The notes: a model not told the origin generated them from the sequence alone. DNA of 12,194 bases from Baffinella frigidus (GCA_026770585.1 MU646353.1:1085305-1097498); one strand, 5' to 3'. Shown: positions 1-6,517, counted from the stretch's first letter. Made by a program: numbers and translations.

Positions 1-68
1 GTAGGGCCCTAGGACCTGCCTAGGACCTCTTGGCCCTCAAATTTGACGGCATGGCCACTTAAGGGATA
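1..68 (+). repeat. Family B hairpin element, copy 1 (cut by window edge)
   Basis: The left part lies outside the window. The visible part has the family B core (GTAGGGCCCTAGGACCTGCC), an AT centre near CAAATTTGACGG, and the right terminus CCACTTAAGGGATA. It matches the right two thirds of the copies at 8917 and 9509. Confidence 0.85.
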
Positions 69-89
69 CTGCAGCGATCGTCCTGACCG

Positions 90-176
90 TCACCGCGTGG
101 CGTGGTGGAGCGGGGCGATGACGTAGGGCGCGTTGGTCATCACGATCACGTCGTCGTCCACGTCCTCGACACAGTC
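90..176 (-). CDS. Gene X, terminal exon (function not recognised)
   Basis: On the minus strand, a CAG acceptor (plus 177-179) is followed by 29 codons ending in TGA (plus 90-92). The peptide starts DCVEDVDDDVIVMTNAPYVI and ends APLHHATR. The high GC at third positions, acidic start and hydrophobic middle look like real coding sequence; I know no family that matches. The exon start lies three bases from the end of truncated element A1, so the pyrimidines before the acceptor are element sequence. Either A1 now supplies the 3' splice site, or A1 has split a longer exon. It probably belongs with the minus-strand exon at 2815-2894, but the exons between are not all resolved. Confidence 0.6.
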   Translation of the reverse strand, partial: DCVEDVDDDVIVMTNAPYVIAPLHHATR

Positions 177-179
177 CTG

Positions 180-264
180 TACAGGGGTACCTCGCTCATA
201 AGAAACTGCCTCTTCCTAGGACCCTACCGTAGGCCCATGCCTAGGGCCCTCTGGTGGCCCTACG
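180..264 (+). repeat. Family A hairpin element, copy 1 (right half lost)
   Basis: It begins with the family A terminus (ACAGGGGTACCTCGCTCATA) and runs through the core to GTGGCCCTACG, where the sequence leaves the family. The G-tract and right terminus are missing. The 9-bp word CAGTCCTGT lies at both edges (172-180 and 265-273). Confidence 0.8.
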
Positions 265-324
265 CAGTCCTGTCGCAACAGGGTTTATCCAGATTGTGAA
301 ACACAGTTCAGATTAGTTGGAGCA

Positions 325-378
325 CGTGGAGAGGGTCGTCCTATGCTTATATCGTGGAGAGGGTGGTCCTATGCTTAT
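325..378 (+). repeat. Tandem 26-bp direct repeat
   Basis: Two copies of a unit beginning CGTGGAGAGGGT and ending CCTATGCTTAT lie at 325-350 and 353-378, with one mismatch and a 2-bp spacer. No gene is visible here. Confidence 0.85.
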
Positions 379-402
379 GTGCTTAAGCCTACCGAAGGCT
401 CC

Positions 403-523
403 TACAGGGATACCTCGCTCATAAGAACACGCAGCCCCCCTAGGACCACCATAGGGCCCTACGCATGGGCCTGCTGTAGGGTCCTAGGGGGGGGCGTTTT
501 CTTATGAGCGAGGTACCCCTGTA
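403..523 (-). repeat. Family A hairpin element, copy 2
   Basis: Complete 121-bp hairpin from TACAGGGATACC to GGTACCCCTGTA. The asymmetric core is inverted relative to the copies at 709, 9838, 10553 and 11199. The outer TA at each end fits a TA target duplication. Confidence 0.9.
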
Positions 524-581
524 GCAACAGCGTTGAAGGGTTCACAACTTAGGATTCTAGAAGGATGCGCCAATCATACGA

Positions 582-690
582 TCGAGGTACCCCAGTACAG
601 GGGTTACTCGCGAATAAAGACACGCGCCGCCCTAGGGTCCTGAAGTGGACCTGTGAGGCTAGGACCCCCCCAAAGTCGGTGCGTGTTGTT
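582..690 (+). repeat. Family A remnants, degenerate and overlapping (copy 3)
   Basis: A right-end-like segment (CGAGGTACCCCAGTA) runs directly into a left-end-like segment (GTACAGGGGTTACTCGCGAA), followed by CCTAGGGTCC and AGGACCCCCC. It reads as two decayed ends abutting, or one element inserted into another. Confidence 0.6.
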
Positions 691-708
691 CTCAACGAGT
701 CATGCATG

Positions 709-830
709 TCCAGGGGTACCTCGCTCATAAGAAACCGCCTCCCCCTAGGGACCCTGCAGTAGGCCCATGCCTAGGGCCCTATGGAGGCCCTACGGGGGGG
801 GCAGTTTCTTATGAGCGAGGTACCCCTGTA
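709..830 (+). repeat. Family A hairpin element, copy 4
   Basis: Complete copy. The left end has TCCAGGGG in place of TACAGGGG, then TACCTCGCTCATAAGAAAC, a C-tract, the core, a G-tract, and the right end GTTTCTTATGAGCGAGG to CCCCTGTA. Confidence 0.9.
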
Positions 831-853
831 GTGGGTTGACCGACCTGTCAATC

Positions 854-872
854 GCTGTCTGGAGACACAGTC
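854..872 (+). repeat. 19-bp direct repeat, copy 1
   Basis: GCTGTCTGGAGACACAGTC recurs exactly at 1700-1718. On the minus strand it reads GACTGTGTCTCCAGACAGC, which looks like a 3' splice region and shares GACTGTGTC with the start of the exon at 90-176. It may be a remnant of a duplicated exon boundary. Confidence 0.7.
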
Positions 873-881
873 CCGTGTACC

Positions 882-986
882 TATCCCTTGAGTGGTGATG
901 CGGTCAAATTTGACCGCAAAGAGGTCCTAGGCAGGTCCTAGGGCCCTACTGTAGGACGTATGAGCCTACTCGCCACTCAAGGGATA
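882..986 (-). repeat. Family B hairpin element, copy 2
   Basis: Complete 105-bp copy from TATCCCTTGAGTGG to CCACTCAAGGGATA. The core runs in the reverse direction (GAGGTCCTAGGCAGGTCCTA) and includes the palindrome CGGTCAAATTTGACCG. The shared TA at both ends suggests a TA target site. Confidence 0.9.
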
Positions 987-1064
987 GTGGACGTGACTGT
1001 GGTAGTAGGTGCGCCAGACGCTGCGGACAAAGATCCTTTTGCGGAGGCACTCAGCCTCGTCCCA
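987..1064 (-). CDS. Gene X, possible internal exon
   Basis: The minus strand reads without a stop as DEAECLRKRIFVRSVWRT then YYHSHVH, with codon use like the other exons. It lies exactly between elements E (1065-1272) and B (882-986), so both edges may be element insertions rather than splice sites. A possible acceptor is GACGAG before GCTGAG. The assignment to gene X rests only on strand and position. Confidence 0.35.
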
Positions 1065-1272
1065 CCACTCGAGGCTGGAAGAGGGAATATTTAAAGGTAG
1101 GATTGTTAAATTTAGTACCAGTCACGGGCAGGCTTGGTCACGTTACTGGGGGAATTCCCCCAATAACGTGACCAAACGCGATATTTATGTGAAAATTACT
1201 ACACACGGTCCACTTGTAAAGGACTTGTAAAGTTAAAACTTTTAAAATAGTCACGTTTCTAGCCTCGAGTGG
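1065..1272 (+). repeat. Family E element, copy 1
   Basis: 208 bp with perfect 12-bp terminal inverted repeats (CCACTCGAGGCT and AGCCTCGAGTGG). It contains a 42-bp palindrome with one mismatch at 1134-1175 (arms TTGGTCACGTTA, centre GAATTC). Scattered matches to copies at 5737 and 8207 (GGATTGTTAAA then GTACCAG; CCACTTGTAAA near the right end) define the family. Confidence 0.8.
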
Positions 1273-1488
1273 CAGCCAAGCCTCACATTTCTTACCAGGA
1301 TTTGTGAGAGTCCAGATGGTTGACTGAACCGTTTGTACGTGGGCCATGACTGACCGAGGAGGCCTAATAACTGGGAAATAATAACTGGGAAATCCCCGAT
1401 CCGTCAACAGTCACGGGTCTTTCGACAGCGACAGTGGCGATGCAGTGGTGCGCCGTGATTCGATCGCCCCACCCTCCGAAATTAAAAG
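1273..1488. other. Spacer or intron without recognised features
   Basis: Only a short 14-bp-period direct repeat (ATAACTGGGAAAT at about 1367 and 1381) stands out. No exon could be supported. Confidence 0.5.
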
Positions 1489-1592
1489 TATCCCCTAAGT
1501 GGCGACTAGGCTCATACGCCCTACCGTAGGGCCCCAGGACTTGCCTAGGACCTGTAGGGGGTCCTTTAAGCCCCCCTCACCACTCAAGGGAT
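1489..1592 (+). repeat. Family B hairpin element, copy 3
   Basis: Starts TATCCCCTAAGTGGCGA and ends CCACTCAAGGGATA with a forward core (CATACGCCCTACCGTAGGGC). The AT-rich centre is replaced by GTAGGGGGTCCTTTAAGCCC, making this one of the more diverged copies. Confidence 0.85.
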
Positions 1593-1852
1593 ATATATCG
1601 GTTAGATTGTCGCCACCTCCCTGGTACAAATCCGCCAAAGCTGAAACGACCCAAATTATTCGCTCCACTTCGGAAGACGGGGGGGTCGGTTCCGGAACTG
1701 CTGTCTGGAGACACAGTCACAGGGCCCTTAGTACCGGGCTACTGACGGATTCCAGGAGGGCGAGCCGTTTTTTTTTTTTCACTTTGGGAGGGGGGTTCTG
1801 GGTTGTGAGGCGGCACCTGCATGCCATGGACCCCCGCCGAGCTGTGCTTGCC
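1593..1852. other. Spacer or intron; holds second 19-bp repeat
   Basis: The 19-bp direct repeat lies at 1700-1718. The minus strand after it reads DCVSRQQFRNRPPRLPKWSE then stop, which might be a decayed exon. The 18-bp word CTGGTACAAATCCGCCAA at 1621-1638 recurs at 2546-2563. A T-tract lies near 1771. No firm gene. Confidence 0.4.
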
Positions 1853-1906
1853 TGTCATCAGCCACACTGTCAGTCTACATGTCATCAGCCACACTGTCAG
1901 TCCACA
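1853..1906 (+). repeat. Tandem 27-bp direct repeat
   Basis: Two adjoining copies beginning TGTCATCAGCCACACTGTC (1853-1879 and 1880-1906) differ at one base. Confidence 0.9.
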
Positions 1907-2040
1907 TAAAAATTTAAGGTCGGTTCACACCCTCTGAAAAGTAGGCTTATAGAACTAAGTAATAGATTATATGGTGTGTCGTAAGGAGGTATCAGCCTGC
2001 CGGCAGCCCTGCACGCTGCGCGAAAAAACACTCGATCCAC

Positions 2041-2080
2041 CCTAAACCCTAAACCCTAATCCCTACACCCTGAACGCTAA
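2041..2080 (-). repeat. Short interstitial telomere-like block
   Basis: CCTAAACCCTAAACCCTAAT is followed by degenerate CCCTACACCCTGAACGCTAA. This is the C-rich strand of TTTAGGG. The word CACTCGATCCA (or CACTCAATCCA) flanks it at about 2030, 2096 and 2120. Confidence 0.8.
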
Positions 2081-2403
2081 ATCCAGCAGAAGGTACACTC
2101 GATCCAAGTAGACCCAAAACACTCAATCCAAGCACCACCGTTAGGTCCTTGATGTTATTTTAACACCCACCATAGGCGGACACTGGAACTGGTTCTGCAG
2201 AAAAGCCCTGCTTCCTTTCGGATCGCATCAAGCCAGCTTCCTGCCTGTCTTCCTTGTTCCCTCCATCCAGCGTTTTGCCTCTCTGAAAACCATGCTCGCG
2301 CAACTTTTCCTGTGCGAATAAGCACTCGCCCATCCACGGCCAAAAGGCAACGGAAGTCAAGTGTCTTCGTTGTTTGGCAACCACCGGTAAGGGTGGACGA
2401 CCA
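2081..2403. other. Spacer or intron with unconvincing minus-strand ORFs
   Basis: The minus strand is open for 62 and 85 codons in two frames (2155-2343 and 2160-2417). Neither has a recognisable motif, and their overlap argues that at least one is chance. I do not call a gene. Confidence 0.4.
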
Positions 2404-2502
2404 AATTCCGGCGCCATTCTAATTCCGGCATTCCGGAGGGTGATACCGTATGCAATACGGTAGGGCCGTACGGAATGCCGGAATTAGGATGACTTCGGAA
2501 TT
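2404..2502 (+). repeat. Palindromic hairpin element I
   Basis: About 99 bp. The outer arms TCTAATTCCGGCATTCCG and CGGAATGCCGGAATTAGGA pair, the inner arms TACCGTAT and ATACGGTA pair round a GCA loop, and AATTCCG/CGGAATT mark the outside. Single copy here; probably MITE-like. Confidence 0.75.
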
Positions 2503-2732
2503 ACTCACCCTTTTGTTCCAGGGGGTATTGGAAATCGAAACCCCTCTGGTACAAATCCGCCAACAAAATAAAACCAACCCCCCTCACGGAGGGCTGGAGT
2601 GAGGAGGAGGGCAGGTGGGTCGTCTGCTCGGCCCGGACCGTCTACCCAACTTCTGAAGCTATCTGCCGCTGGTGCCTCGACAAGATTGGCACCTTTGGAC
2701 ACGGAATGCATCCCTGCCTGAAGAAACACTCC
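2503..2732 (-). other. Open minus-strand stretch, coding status unclear
   Basis: All three minus frames stay open for about 20 to 70 codons after a possible acceptor (TTTCTTCAG). One frame, after GGCAG, joins in phase to the exon at 2815-2894 and runs MHSVSKGANLVEAPAADSF onward to a stop. The competing frames cannot be separated without homologues. Confidence 0.25.
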
Positions 2733-2799
2733 CCCTAAACCCTAAACCCTCAACCCTCAACCCTCAACCATCAACCCCAAACCCTAAACCCTAAACCCC
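2733..2799 (-). repeat. Interstitial telomere-like block (CCCTAAA/CCCTCAA)
   Basis: About nine heptamers mixing CCCTAAA, CCCTCAA and CCCCAAA. The CCCTCAA units are the complement of the TTGAGGG array at 5408-5523. It lies 16 bp from the donor end of the gene X exon, so it would sit in that gene's intron. Confidence 0.9.
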
Positions 2800-2814
2800 C
2801 AAGCAATGGCTCAC

Positions 2815-2894
2815 CCGTCTTGCAGTAGCTCATGTCATCCAGCGCCCAGAGAGCTGTGCGCATCTCGACGAACTGGTGCAGCGTCGAGAACATC
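2815..2894 (-). CDS. Gene X, upstream exon (function not recognised)
   Basis: On the minus strand a possible acceptor (GAGCAG) is followed by an 80-bp open segment reading MFSTLHQFVEMRTALWALDD then MSYCKTG, and a strong donor GTGAGC (plus 2809-2814). It could be an internal exon (phase 2 in, phase 1 out), or the first coding exon with the ATG at plus 2891-2893, because an in-frame TGA lies just upstream. GC-rich third positions support coding. No family is recognised. It faces away from the LRR gene across 618 bp. Confidence 0.65.
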
Positions 2895-3512
2895 CTGCTC
2901 AGATGGAACCGTGGTCAGGGGTTGCGTGCATTGGGTTTTTGCAAGGGGGTTTTGCCCCACCCACCCCAAAAAACCCTGGCTTTTGATACCGCGCCATGCA
3001 AACTACTCTCCGACCCACACCGAAACATCATGTCCCCGATCATCCTCCTGCGCCTGCCATCACCGGAAAACCCCAGGACCCAGGCCCCGTTTGCTTCAGC
3101 CCCCGCAACTTGGCCTCAACTTGCCCTCCCTGGTGCCTCTCGAGCTGTTTCCGTGGCGCCCAGCCTTGCAGCTCTGGCTGCACAACCAGCTGGACGTCAA
3201 GACCTCCTTGGAACTGCAAACGGCCAGTCCTCTCTGTGCTCGGGGGGTTGAAGAACGGGCGGTCACCCGAAATTTGGGGCCGAAAAATGGCTTCACGTCA
3301 AAAGTTGTCTCAACGGCTTAAGTCAACCTCCCCACAGACCAACGCTCGTTTGTGCGTTGGGTCGTTGGACAGGCCCTCTTCGGCATCCACACTACCCACC
3401 AATCACCCCAATCACCCTTTCTCTCACAACTCCCTGTGTCTTCTTGACTTGTGTGTGGACATCAACCCACTCTATCCAAGACCCAATCCACTAAGCCTGA
3501 AGCCACCAGAAG
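2895..3512. promoter_or_regulatory. Divergent spacer between gene X and the LRR gene
   Basis: Likely holds promoter and 5' leader sequence for both genes. Overlapping plus-strand ORFs here are rich in P, S and A and lack recognisable motifs, so I treat them as chance. A tandem CCAATCACC pair lies at 3399-3416, about 100 bp before the LRR start codon; CCAAT words may be promoter elements but this is not demonstrated. A weak hairpin (TGGGTTTTT with AAAAAACCC) lies at 2932-2975. Confidence 0.4.
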
Positions 3513-3660
3513 ATGGCGGCGATGTCGAGAGCGATCCAGACGCTGCGGCTGGACTCCCAGCCCGCGCAGATGGACCTGGAGCGAGACCTGGATGAGATGG
3601 ACCCGCCAGGGAAGAGTCAACGCCTTTTTGACCTGCCCTCGATGATCGCCTTCGAAGAGC
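3513..3660 (+). CDS. LRR gene, first coding exon
   Basis: ATG at 3513 has a purine at -3 and G at +4 (AAGATGG). The exon encodes MAAMSRAIQTLRLDSQPAQM, then an acidic stretch (DLERDLDEMD), ending near DLPSMIAFEE: an N-terminal leader with no LRR. I end it at the GTGAAA donor (3661) because this is phase 1 and matches the acceptor at 3960, giving FEEH followed by KQLVRGWLDL. The frame stays open to 3959, so a longer first exon is possible; a donor at 3830 would not keep phase with the acceptors I see. Confidence 0.55.
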
Positions 3661-3800
3661 GTGAAAAGAAGGGCGTCGGGCGTCGCCAGGCGCACCAGAG
3701 CGAGGGGCACGTGCCTCGCGATAATGACACCTGGACGAAAGAAGTGGAAATCGGCCGCGCGGTCTGTCACCACCTCCTTTCGTTTCAGATTCGGGATTAT

Positions 3801-3830
3801 CCAGATCCAGTGAAAGCCCACTGGATCTGG
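3801..3830 (+). repeat. Perfect 12-bp stem-loop
   Basis: CCAGATCCAGTG and CACTGGATCTGG pair round a 6-base loop. In the proposed model it lies in intron 1; if the first exon is longer, it would be coding. Confidence 0.8.
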
Positions 3831-3960
3831 TGTCGATCACCAGCTGCAGAAATGAGAGTGTGTTGCTTTGTTCCTGCATGCAGACCCGCTCGCGCAGCAC
3901 CACAACCACGGAACACGCTGAACCACCGTCGATGTTTCCAAGGCTGTTGCGTTCTGTGAG

Positions 3961-4240
3961 ACAAGCAACTCGTCCGTGGATGGCTGGACCTGAATTCCTT
4001 GGTGCAGGTCGCGTTCTCGCACCCGCTGGGCGACCCCAACTGCGAGTGCCGGCACAACCTCTCCACAGAGGAGCGGGTGTCGCGCGGCGTCTCGGCGAAC
4101 GCGCTGCGCACCGGGAAGTGCCTGCTCACGCTCCGCGCGCCCCTCACCGTATCGGGCTACGGGCTCGGGAGCGTCAGGATAAACCTGTCCAACTCCGGGG
4201 TCAACGACGACGACATGTTGAGACTATGCGGGGCCATCAG
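3961..4240 (+). CDS. LRR gene, exon 2 (first leucine-rich repeat)
   Basis: The frame reads KQLVRGWLDLNSLVQVAF, a Cys pair (NCEC), then LTLRAPLTVSG, and ends with an LRR: RINLSNSGVNDDDMLRLCGA. It leaves at GCCATCAG before the donor GTCCGT. Phase 2 joins exon 3 (AG plus A gives Arg), producing LRLCGAIR then ENRTMTELNLSDNN, which restores the ribonuclease-inhibitor LRR spacing; this is strong support for the junction. The start is less certain: CTGTGAG before 3961 keeps phase with exon 1, while GTGCAG before 4008 is an alternative. Without splicing the frame would reach a stop at about 4344-4346. Confidence 0.75.
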
Positions 4241-4534
4241 GTCCGTCCAGCCCTCCGTAGTCGAGTATTTCCCGAGGATTTCAGGGCATCCACTGGTGGC
4301 GTCGATGTTCTCTTTGAAGATGAAGGTGCTCAGTCAACTATTTTGATCGCTCGATACCCCCGATTCACTCGGTGGTCTACGAGGGTTTCACAGCAACCAG
4401 AATCTGAGCATAACGTGACCAAGTTTGAACCTGAAACCATTTGAAATTGAACGGGGCCTTTAAAAAGATGAAAACCTCGTAGTCCAAGTTTCGCTGCAAG
4501 TGTGAGTACCAACGCAGCTCCCACCCTTCAACAG
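4241..4534 (+). other. LRR gene intron 2
   Basis: Starts GTCCGT and ends CCTTCAACAG. It is AT-richer than its flanks and holds no element that I recognise. Confidence 0.65.
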
Positions 4535-4628
4535 AGAGAACCGGACGATGACGGAGCTGAACCTCTCGGACAACAACGTGAGCTCCGTGGGCGTCAAGCA
4601 CCTCGCCGCCGTCATCAACGACTCGTGC
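4535..4628 (+). CDS. LRR gene, exon 3 (leucine-rich repeat)
   Basis: After AACAG the frame reads ENRTMTELNLSDNNVSSVGV then KHLAAVINDSC, a textbook ribonuclease-inhibitor LRR (LxLxxN, then GxxxLAxxI). Such repeats alternate strand and helix and usually bind proteins. The downstream end is ambiguous. A donor GTCCCG after TGC gives phase 0 and fits exon 4 directly (NDSC then LADVDL, one residue longer than the usual spacing). A donor GTGCGT after GACTC gives phase 2. The last 20 bp of exon and donor recur at 4785-4804, so either copy could be the active 5' splice site. Confidence 0.8.
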
Positions 4629-4804
4629 GTCCCGAATCTACTTTGGAGGCGTGCGTGAATCCACTTTGGCATCCTCATAACCTTGCATCCGTAGGTGCCC
4701 TTAGAGCCTAGATACCCACACCCCTTGTGATTCACCCGGGTATTTTTTGTGCTGGGACGGTTGCTCATAACCCGAACTGCTGGCATCAACGACTCGTGCG
4801 TCCC
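4614..4804 (+). repeat. 20-bp direct repeat at the exon 3 end bracketing 151 bp
   Basis: ATCAACGACTCGTGCGTCCC lies at 4614-4633 and, without change, at 4785-4804. The first copy is the last seven codons of exon 3 and its donor. The 151 bp between have no strong hairpin, only a weak inverted match (GTGAATCCA with TGATTCAC). Confidence 0.9.
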
Positions 4805-4865
4805 CCCACATAGCCCCGCCTCAGTCAATCTGGGCTCCGCATTCAACAAAGGCATATGCTGTTTG

Positions 4866-5037
4866 TAGAGCGCTGTGTAGAGAAGTTGGCCACGGGAAAT
4901 AATGGAAATCGAGAAATTGGAGCCATTTTGTCAACTGTTGAAAAATAGTACCATGAGTTCCTCAAAAGTGGACAAAATGGCTCTAATTTCCCCATTTTCC
5001 CATTTCCCGGTGGCCAACTTCTCTGCACAGCGCTCTA
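4866..5037 (+). repeat. Hairpin element J in LRR intron 3
   Basis: 172 bp, bounded by TAGAGCGCTGTG and CACAGCGCTCTA. The arms continue as AGAGAAGTTGGCCAC with GTGGCCAACTTCTCT, and further in TTGGAGCCATTTTGTC with GACAAAATGGCTCTAA. Outer TA on both sides suggests a TA target duplication. Nearly the whole length folds back. Confidence 0.9.
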
Positions 5038-5407
5038 CTGGCGCGCGCACGGAACGCATTTAATGGTCCCAGATTGCATTACTGTCGTGTGTGTGCAACT
5101 GTTTCATTTTGAATGAGTCCAGTCGGCCCGTCGCATTTTGGGCAGGCATGACATTTTTGTTTGAGTACGTCTGCCCACTGGCGATTTCTCAGCCCTTTTG
5201 TCTTGATGCGCAGCCCCGAAGAGCGCTGCCCACCGAGACAAAAGTCGAGAGTGGAACGTCTCACAGCAAACGTGGAGCCTCCGTTAACTTTAGGTAACGG
5301 TGGAATTCGGTCTGCCCCTCTCTGCAGGAACGCATGCCACTTCTGCGACTTCCAAGGCTGGCGAGGCTTCAAGGTCTCTCCTCCTGCTAGAGCCCCGTTG
5401 TGGTCCA
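5038..5407. other. Intron interior, no feature supported
   Basis: ORFs on both strands overlap one another and show no motif. The only local structure is a 6-bp stem (CCGTTA with TAACGG) at 5281-5300. Confidence 0.45.
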
Positions 5408-5453
5408 GGGTTGAGGGTTGAGAGTGGAGGGTTGAGGATTGAGGGTTGAGAGT

Positions 5454-5520
<67 letters not shown>

Positions 5521-5523
5521 GGT
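5408..5523 (+). repeat. TTGAGGG heptamer minisatellite
   Basis: About sixteen tandem TTGAGGG units with a few variants (GTGGAGGG, TTGAGAG, TTGAGGA). It is one base from TTTAGGG, so it is a derived telomere-type array. Its complement encodes the chance peptide repeat STLNPQP. It sits in an intron of the LRR gene. Confidence 0.95.
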
Positions 5524-5575
5524 CATGCACGCTAGCCGTTTCAACCCCCACAGCGTTGAAATGTCTTTTTTTTAG

Positions 5576-5641
5576 CACCAGATCCTCACTGTGTTCTACA
5601 AGACGGCCATGTGGGCGCATCACCGCGTCGATGATCCGTAG
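5576..5641 (+). CDS. Possible exon after a strong acceptor
   Basis: A pyrimidine tract with eight T and an AG (5574-5575) makes one of the best acceptors in the window. The following frame reads HQILTVFYKTAMWAHHRVDDP to TAG at 5639-5641, in phase 0 with exon 3 ended at 4628. It is not an LRR. It might be an alternative terminal exon, or an exon whose donor (CGC before GTCGAT) lies before the stop. The antisense strand is also open. Confidence 0.3.
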   Translation, partial: HQILTVFYKTAMWAHHRVDDP

Positions 5642-5736
5642 ACGCACCCAGAGTGAGCCTAGCTCAAATCAAACCAAATTTCCGGTGCGCTTCCCATAAA
5701 AAAAACGGCGCCCCCCCCCGGCAGCTGGCGGACGTG
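5618..5736 (+). pseudogene. Duplicate of the exon 4 start and upstream intron, copy 1
   Basis: CATCACCGCGTCGATGATCC to AGTGAGCCTAGC, a C-tract and GGCAG then CTGGCGGACGTG match the region just before and at the start of exon 4 (6123-6228). Only twelve exon bases survive (5725-5736); they run straight into element E copy 2. Confidence 0.8.
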
Positions 5737-5945
5737 CCACTCGAGAATGGTGGAGGATCCTATTTACGTGTGGGATTGTAAATAGTTGTACCAGGATAAG
5801 GTAAAGTAGCCTCCTGACTGTGCAATTTTCGCAGGGTCACGTATCAAAAGTCAACTTTCCTTGAGGGAATTAAACTCGAGGACAGAAATTCGCACTTTTA
5901 AAAGCACGTCGGTTTTGAATAGGCCCCTCTGGCGTTCTCGTGTGG
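5737..5945 (+). repeat. Family E element, copy 2 (in a duplicated LRR exon)
   Basis: 209 bp from CCACTCGAGAATG to CGTTCTCGTGTGG (imperfect 13-bp inverted ends). Interior words GGATTGTAAATAGTTGTACC and CAGGATAAGGT match copy 3 at 8207. It begins immediately after the twelfth base of the exon copy. Confidence 0.85.
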
Positions 5946-5969
5946 TGGGCCATGCGGACGAAAATAATC

Positions 5970-6120
5970 CCGGCGAGTGTTCCTCAGGAATACGATTTTG
6001 GTGTATCTTACAGGATAAAAATAAGACAGTCACCTATCTAGCCTTCATTTATAGCCTTAAGATACACCAAAATAGGATCGGAGATCCCCGAAATCGTATT
6101 CCTCAGGAAATCTCCTCCGG
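5970..6120 (+). repeat. Hairpin element F
   Basis: The left arm includes CCTCAGGAATACGATTTTGG and GTGTATCTTA. The right arm contains the complement but is split by about 20 extra bases (near GGATCGGAGATCCCCG), so one arm has an indel. It ends at CTCCTCCGG, against CCGGCGAG at the left. Confidence 0.75.
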
Positions 6121-6122
6121 AT

Positions 6123-6216
6123 GAAATCACCGCGTTGAGCATCCGTGGACGTCCTCGCAGTGAACGTAGAGCACTTTCCAGTCCACCACCCTCACAGACG
6201 CCCCCCCCCCCTGCAG
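6123..6216 (+). repeat. Intron segment before exon 4, duplicate copy 2
   Basis: AAATCACCGCGTTGAGCATCC to AGTGAACGTAGAGC and the C-tract match 5618-5724 at roughly 80% in the conserved parts. The copies start about 505 bp apart. Confidence 0.75.
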
Positions 6217-6335
6217 CTGGCGGACGTGGACCTGGGGCACAACAACATCGGGTGTGCGGGGGCTTCGGCGCTTGCCGACGCGCTTTACAAAAACGACACC
6301 ATCCACACCCTCTCGCTCGACAACAACCCCATCAG
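6217..6335 (+). CDS. LRR gene, exon 4 (two leucine-rich repeat segments)
   Basis: After CCCTGCAG the frame reads LADVDLGHNNIGCAGASALA then DALYKNDTIHTLSLDNNPI. The two LxLxxN cores are 28 residues apart, the ribonuclease-inhibitor repeat length. The start is phase 0, matching exon 3 ended at TGC. The end is inferred: CCCATCAG repeats the exon 2 ending (GCCATCAG) and is followed by GCGCGC, which would be a GC donor. The frame stays open to 6477, but the residues after NNPIRRALP lose the LRR pattern and hairpin G begins at 6365, so the original exon end may be damaged. Confidence 0.75.
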
Positions 6336-6364
6336 GCGCGCGCTCCCCACCGCACGACGCTCGA

Positions 6365-6517
6365 CTTTATCTCAGAAAAGGAGCTCTAAAACTCGTTTTC
6401 TTAAGTCAATCCCCCTTCAAATATGTCAACTTATGCGTAGAGAAAAGAATGAGTTGACATGTTTGAAGGGGAATTGACTTAAGAAAACGAGTTTTAGAAC
6501 TCCTTTTCTGAGATAAG
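6365..6517 (+). repeat. Hairpin element G, next to exon 4
   Basis: Arms of about 65 bp: TTATCTCAGAAAAGGAG, TCTAAAACTCGTTTTCTTAA and GTCAAT pair with ATTGAC, TTAAGAAAACGAGTTTTAGA and CTCCTTTTCTGAGATAA. The loop is about 20 bases (ATGCGTAGAGAAAAGAA). The few mismatches suggest a recent insertion, about 30 bp beyond the likely exon end. Confidence 0.9.

Noticed and set aside
102-299. Plus-strand ORF with RGTSLIRN-type peptide (also at 565-762 and, minus, 6931-7185)
   Set aside because: The peptide is a translation of the family A hairpin terminus and recurs wherever the element does; it is not evidence of a gene.
987-1064. Similarity of DEAEC here to REAEY in the gene Y exon
   Set aside because: Only GAGGCTGAGT is shared; the neighbouring residues do not align, so I take it as chance rather than homology.
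2806-3595. Three long overlapping plus-strand ORFs (139-199 codons)
   Set aside because: They overlap in different frames, are low in complexity, and lie antisense to the gene X exon or out of frame with the LRR first exon. They are explained by base composition.
3462-3909. Minus-strand ORFs of 119 and 145 codons
   Set aside because: Antisense shadows of the LRR first exon, with no motif.
4460-4855. Minus-strand ORF of 131 codons with GTHESLM repeated
   Set aside because: The repeated peptide comes from the 20-bp DNA duplication, and the ORF is antisense to exon 3.
5079-5372. Minus-strand ORF with CHACPKCDGPTG, zinc-finger-like
   Set aside because: Only one CxxC-like cluster, no partner, and an overlapping plus-strand ORF of similar length.
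5290-5647. Minus-strand ORFs with STLNPQP repeats
   Set aside because: They are the translation of the TTGAGGG minisatellite, open because a heptamer array without stops is open in some frames.
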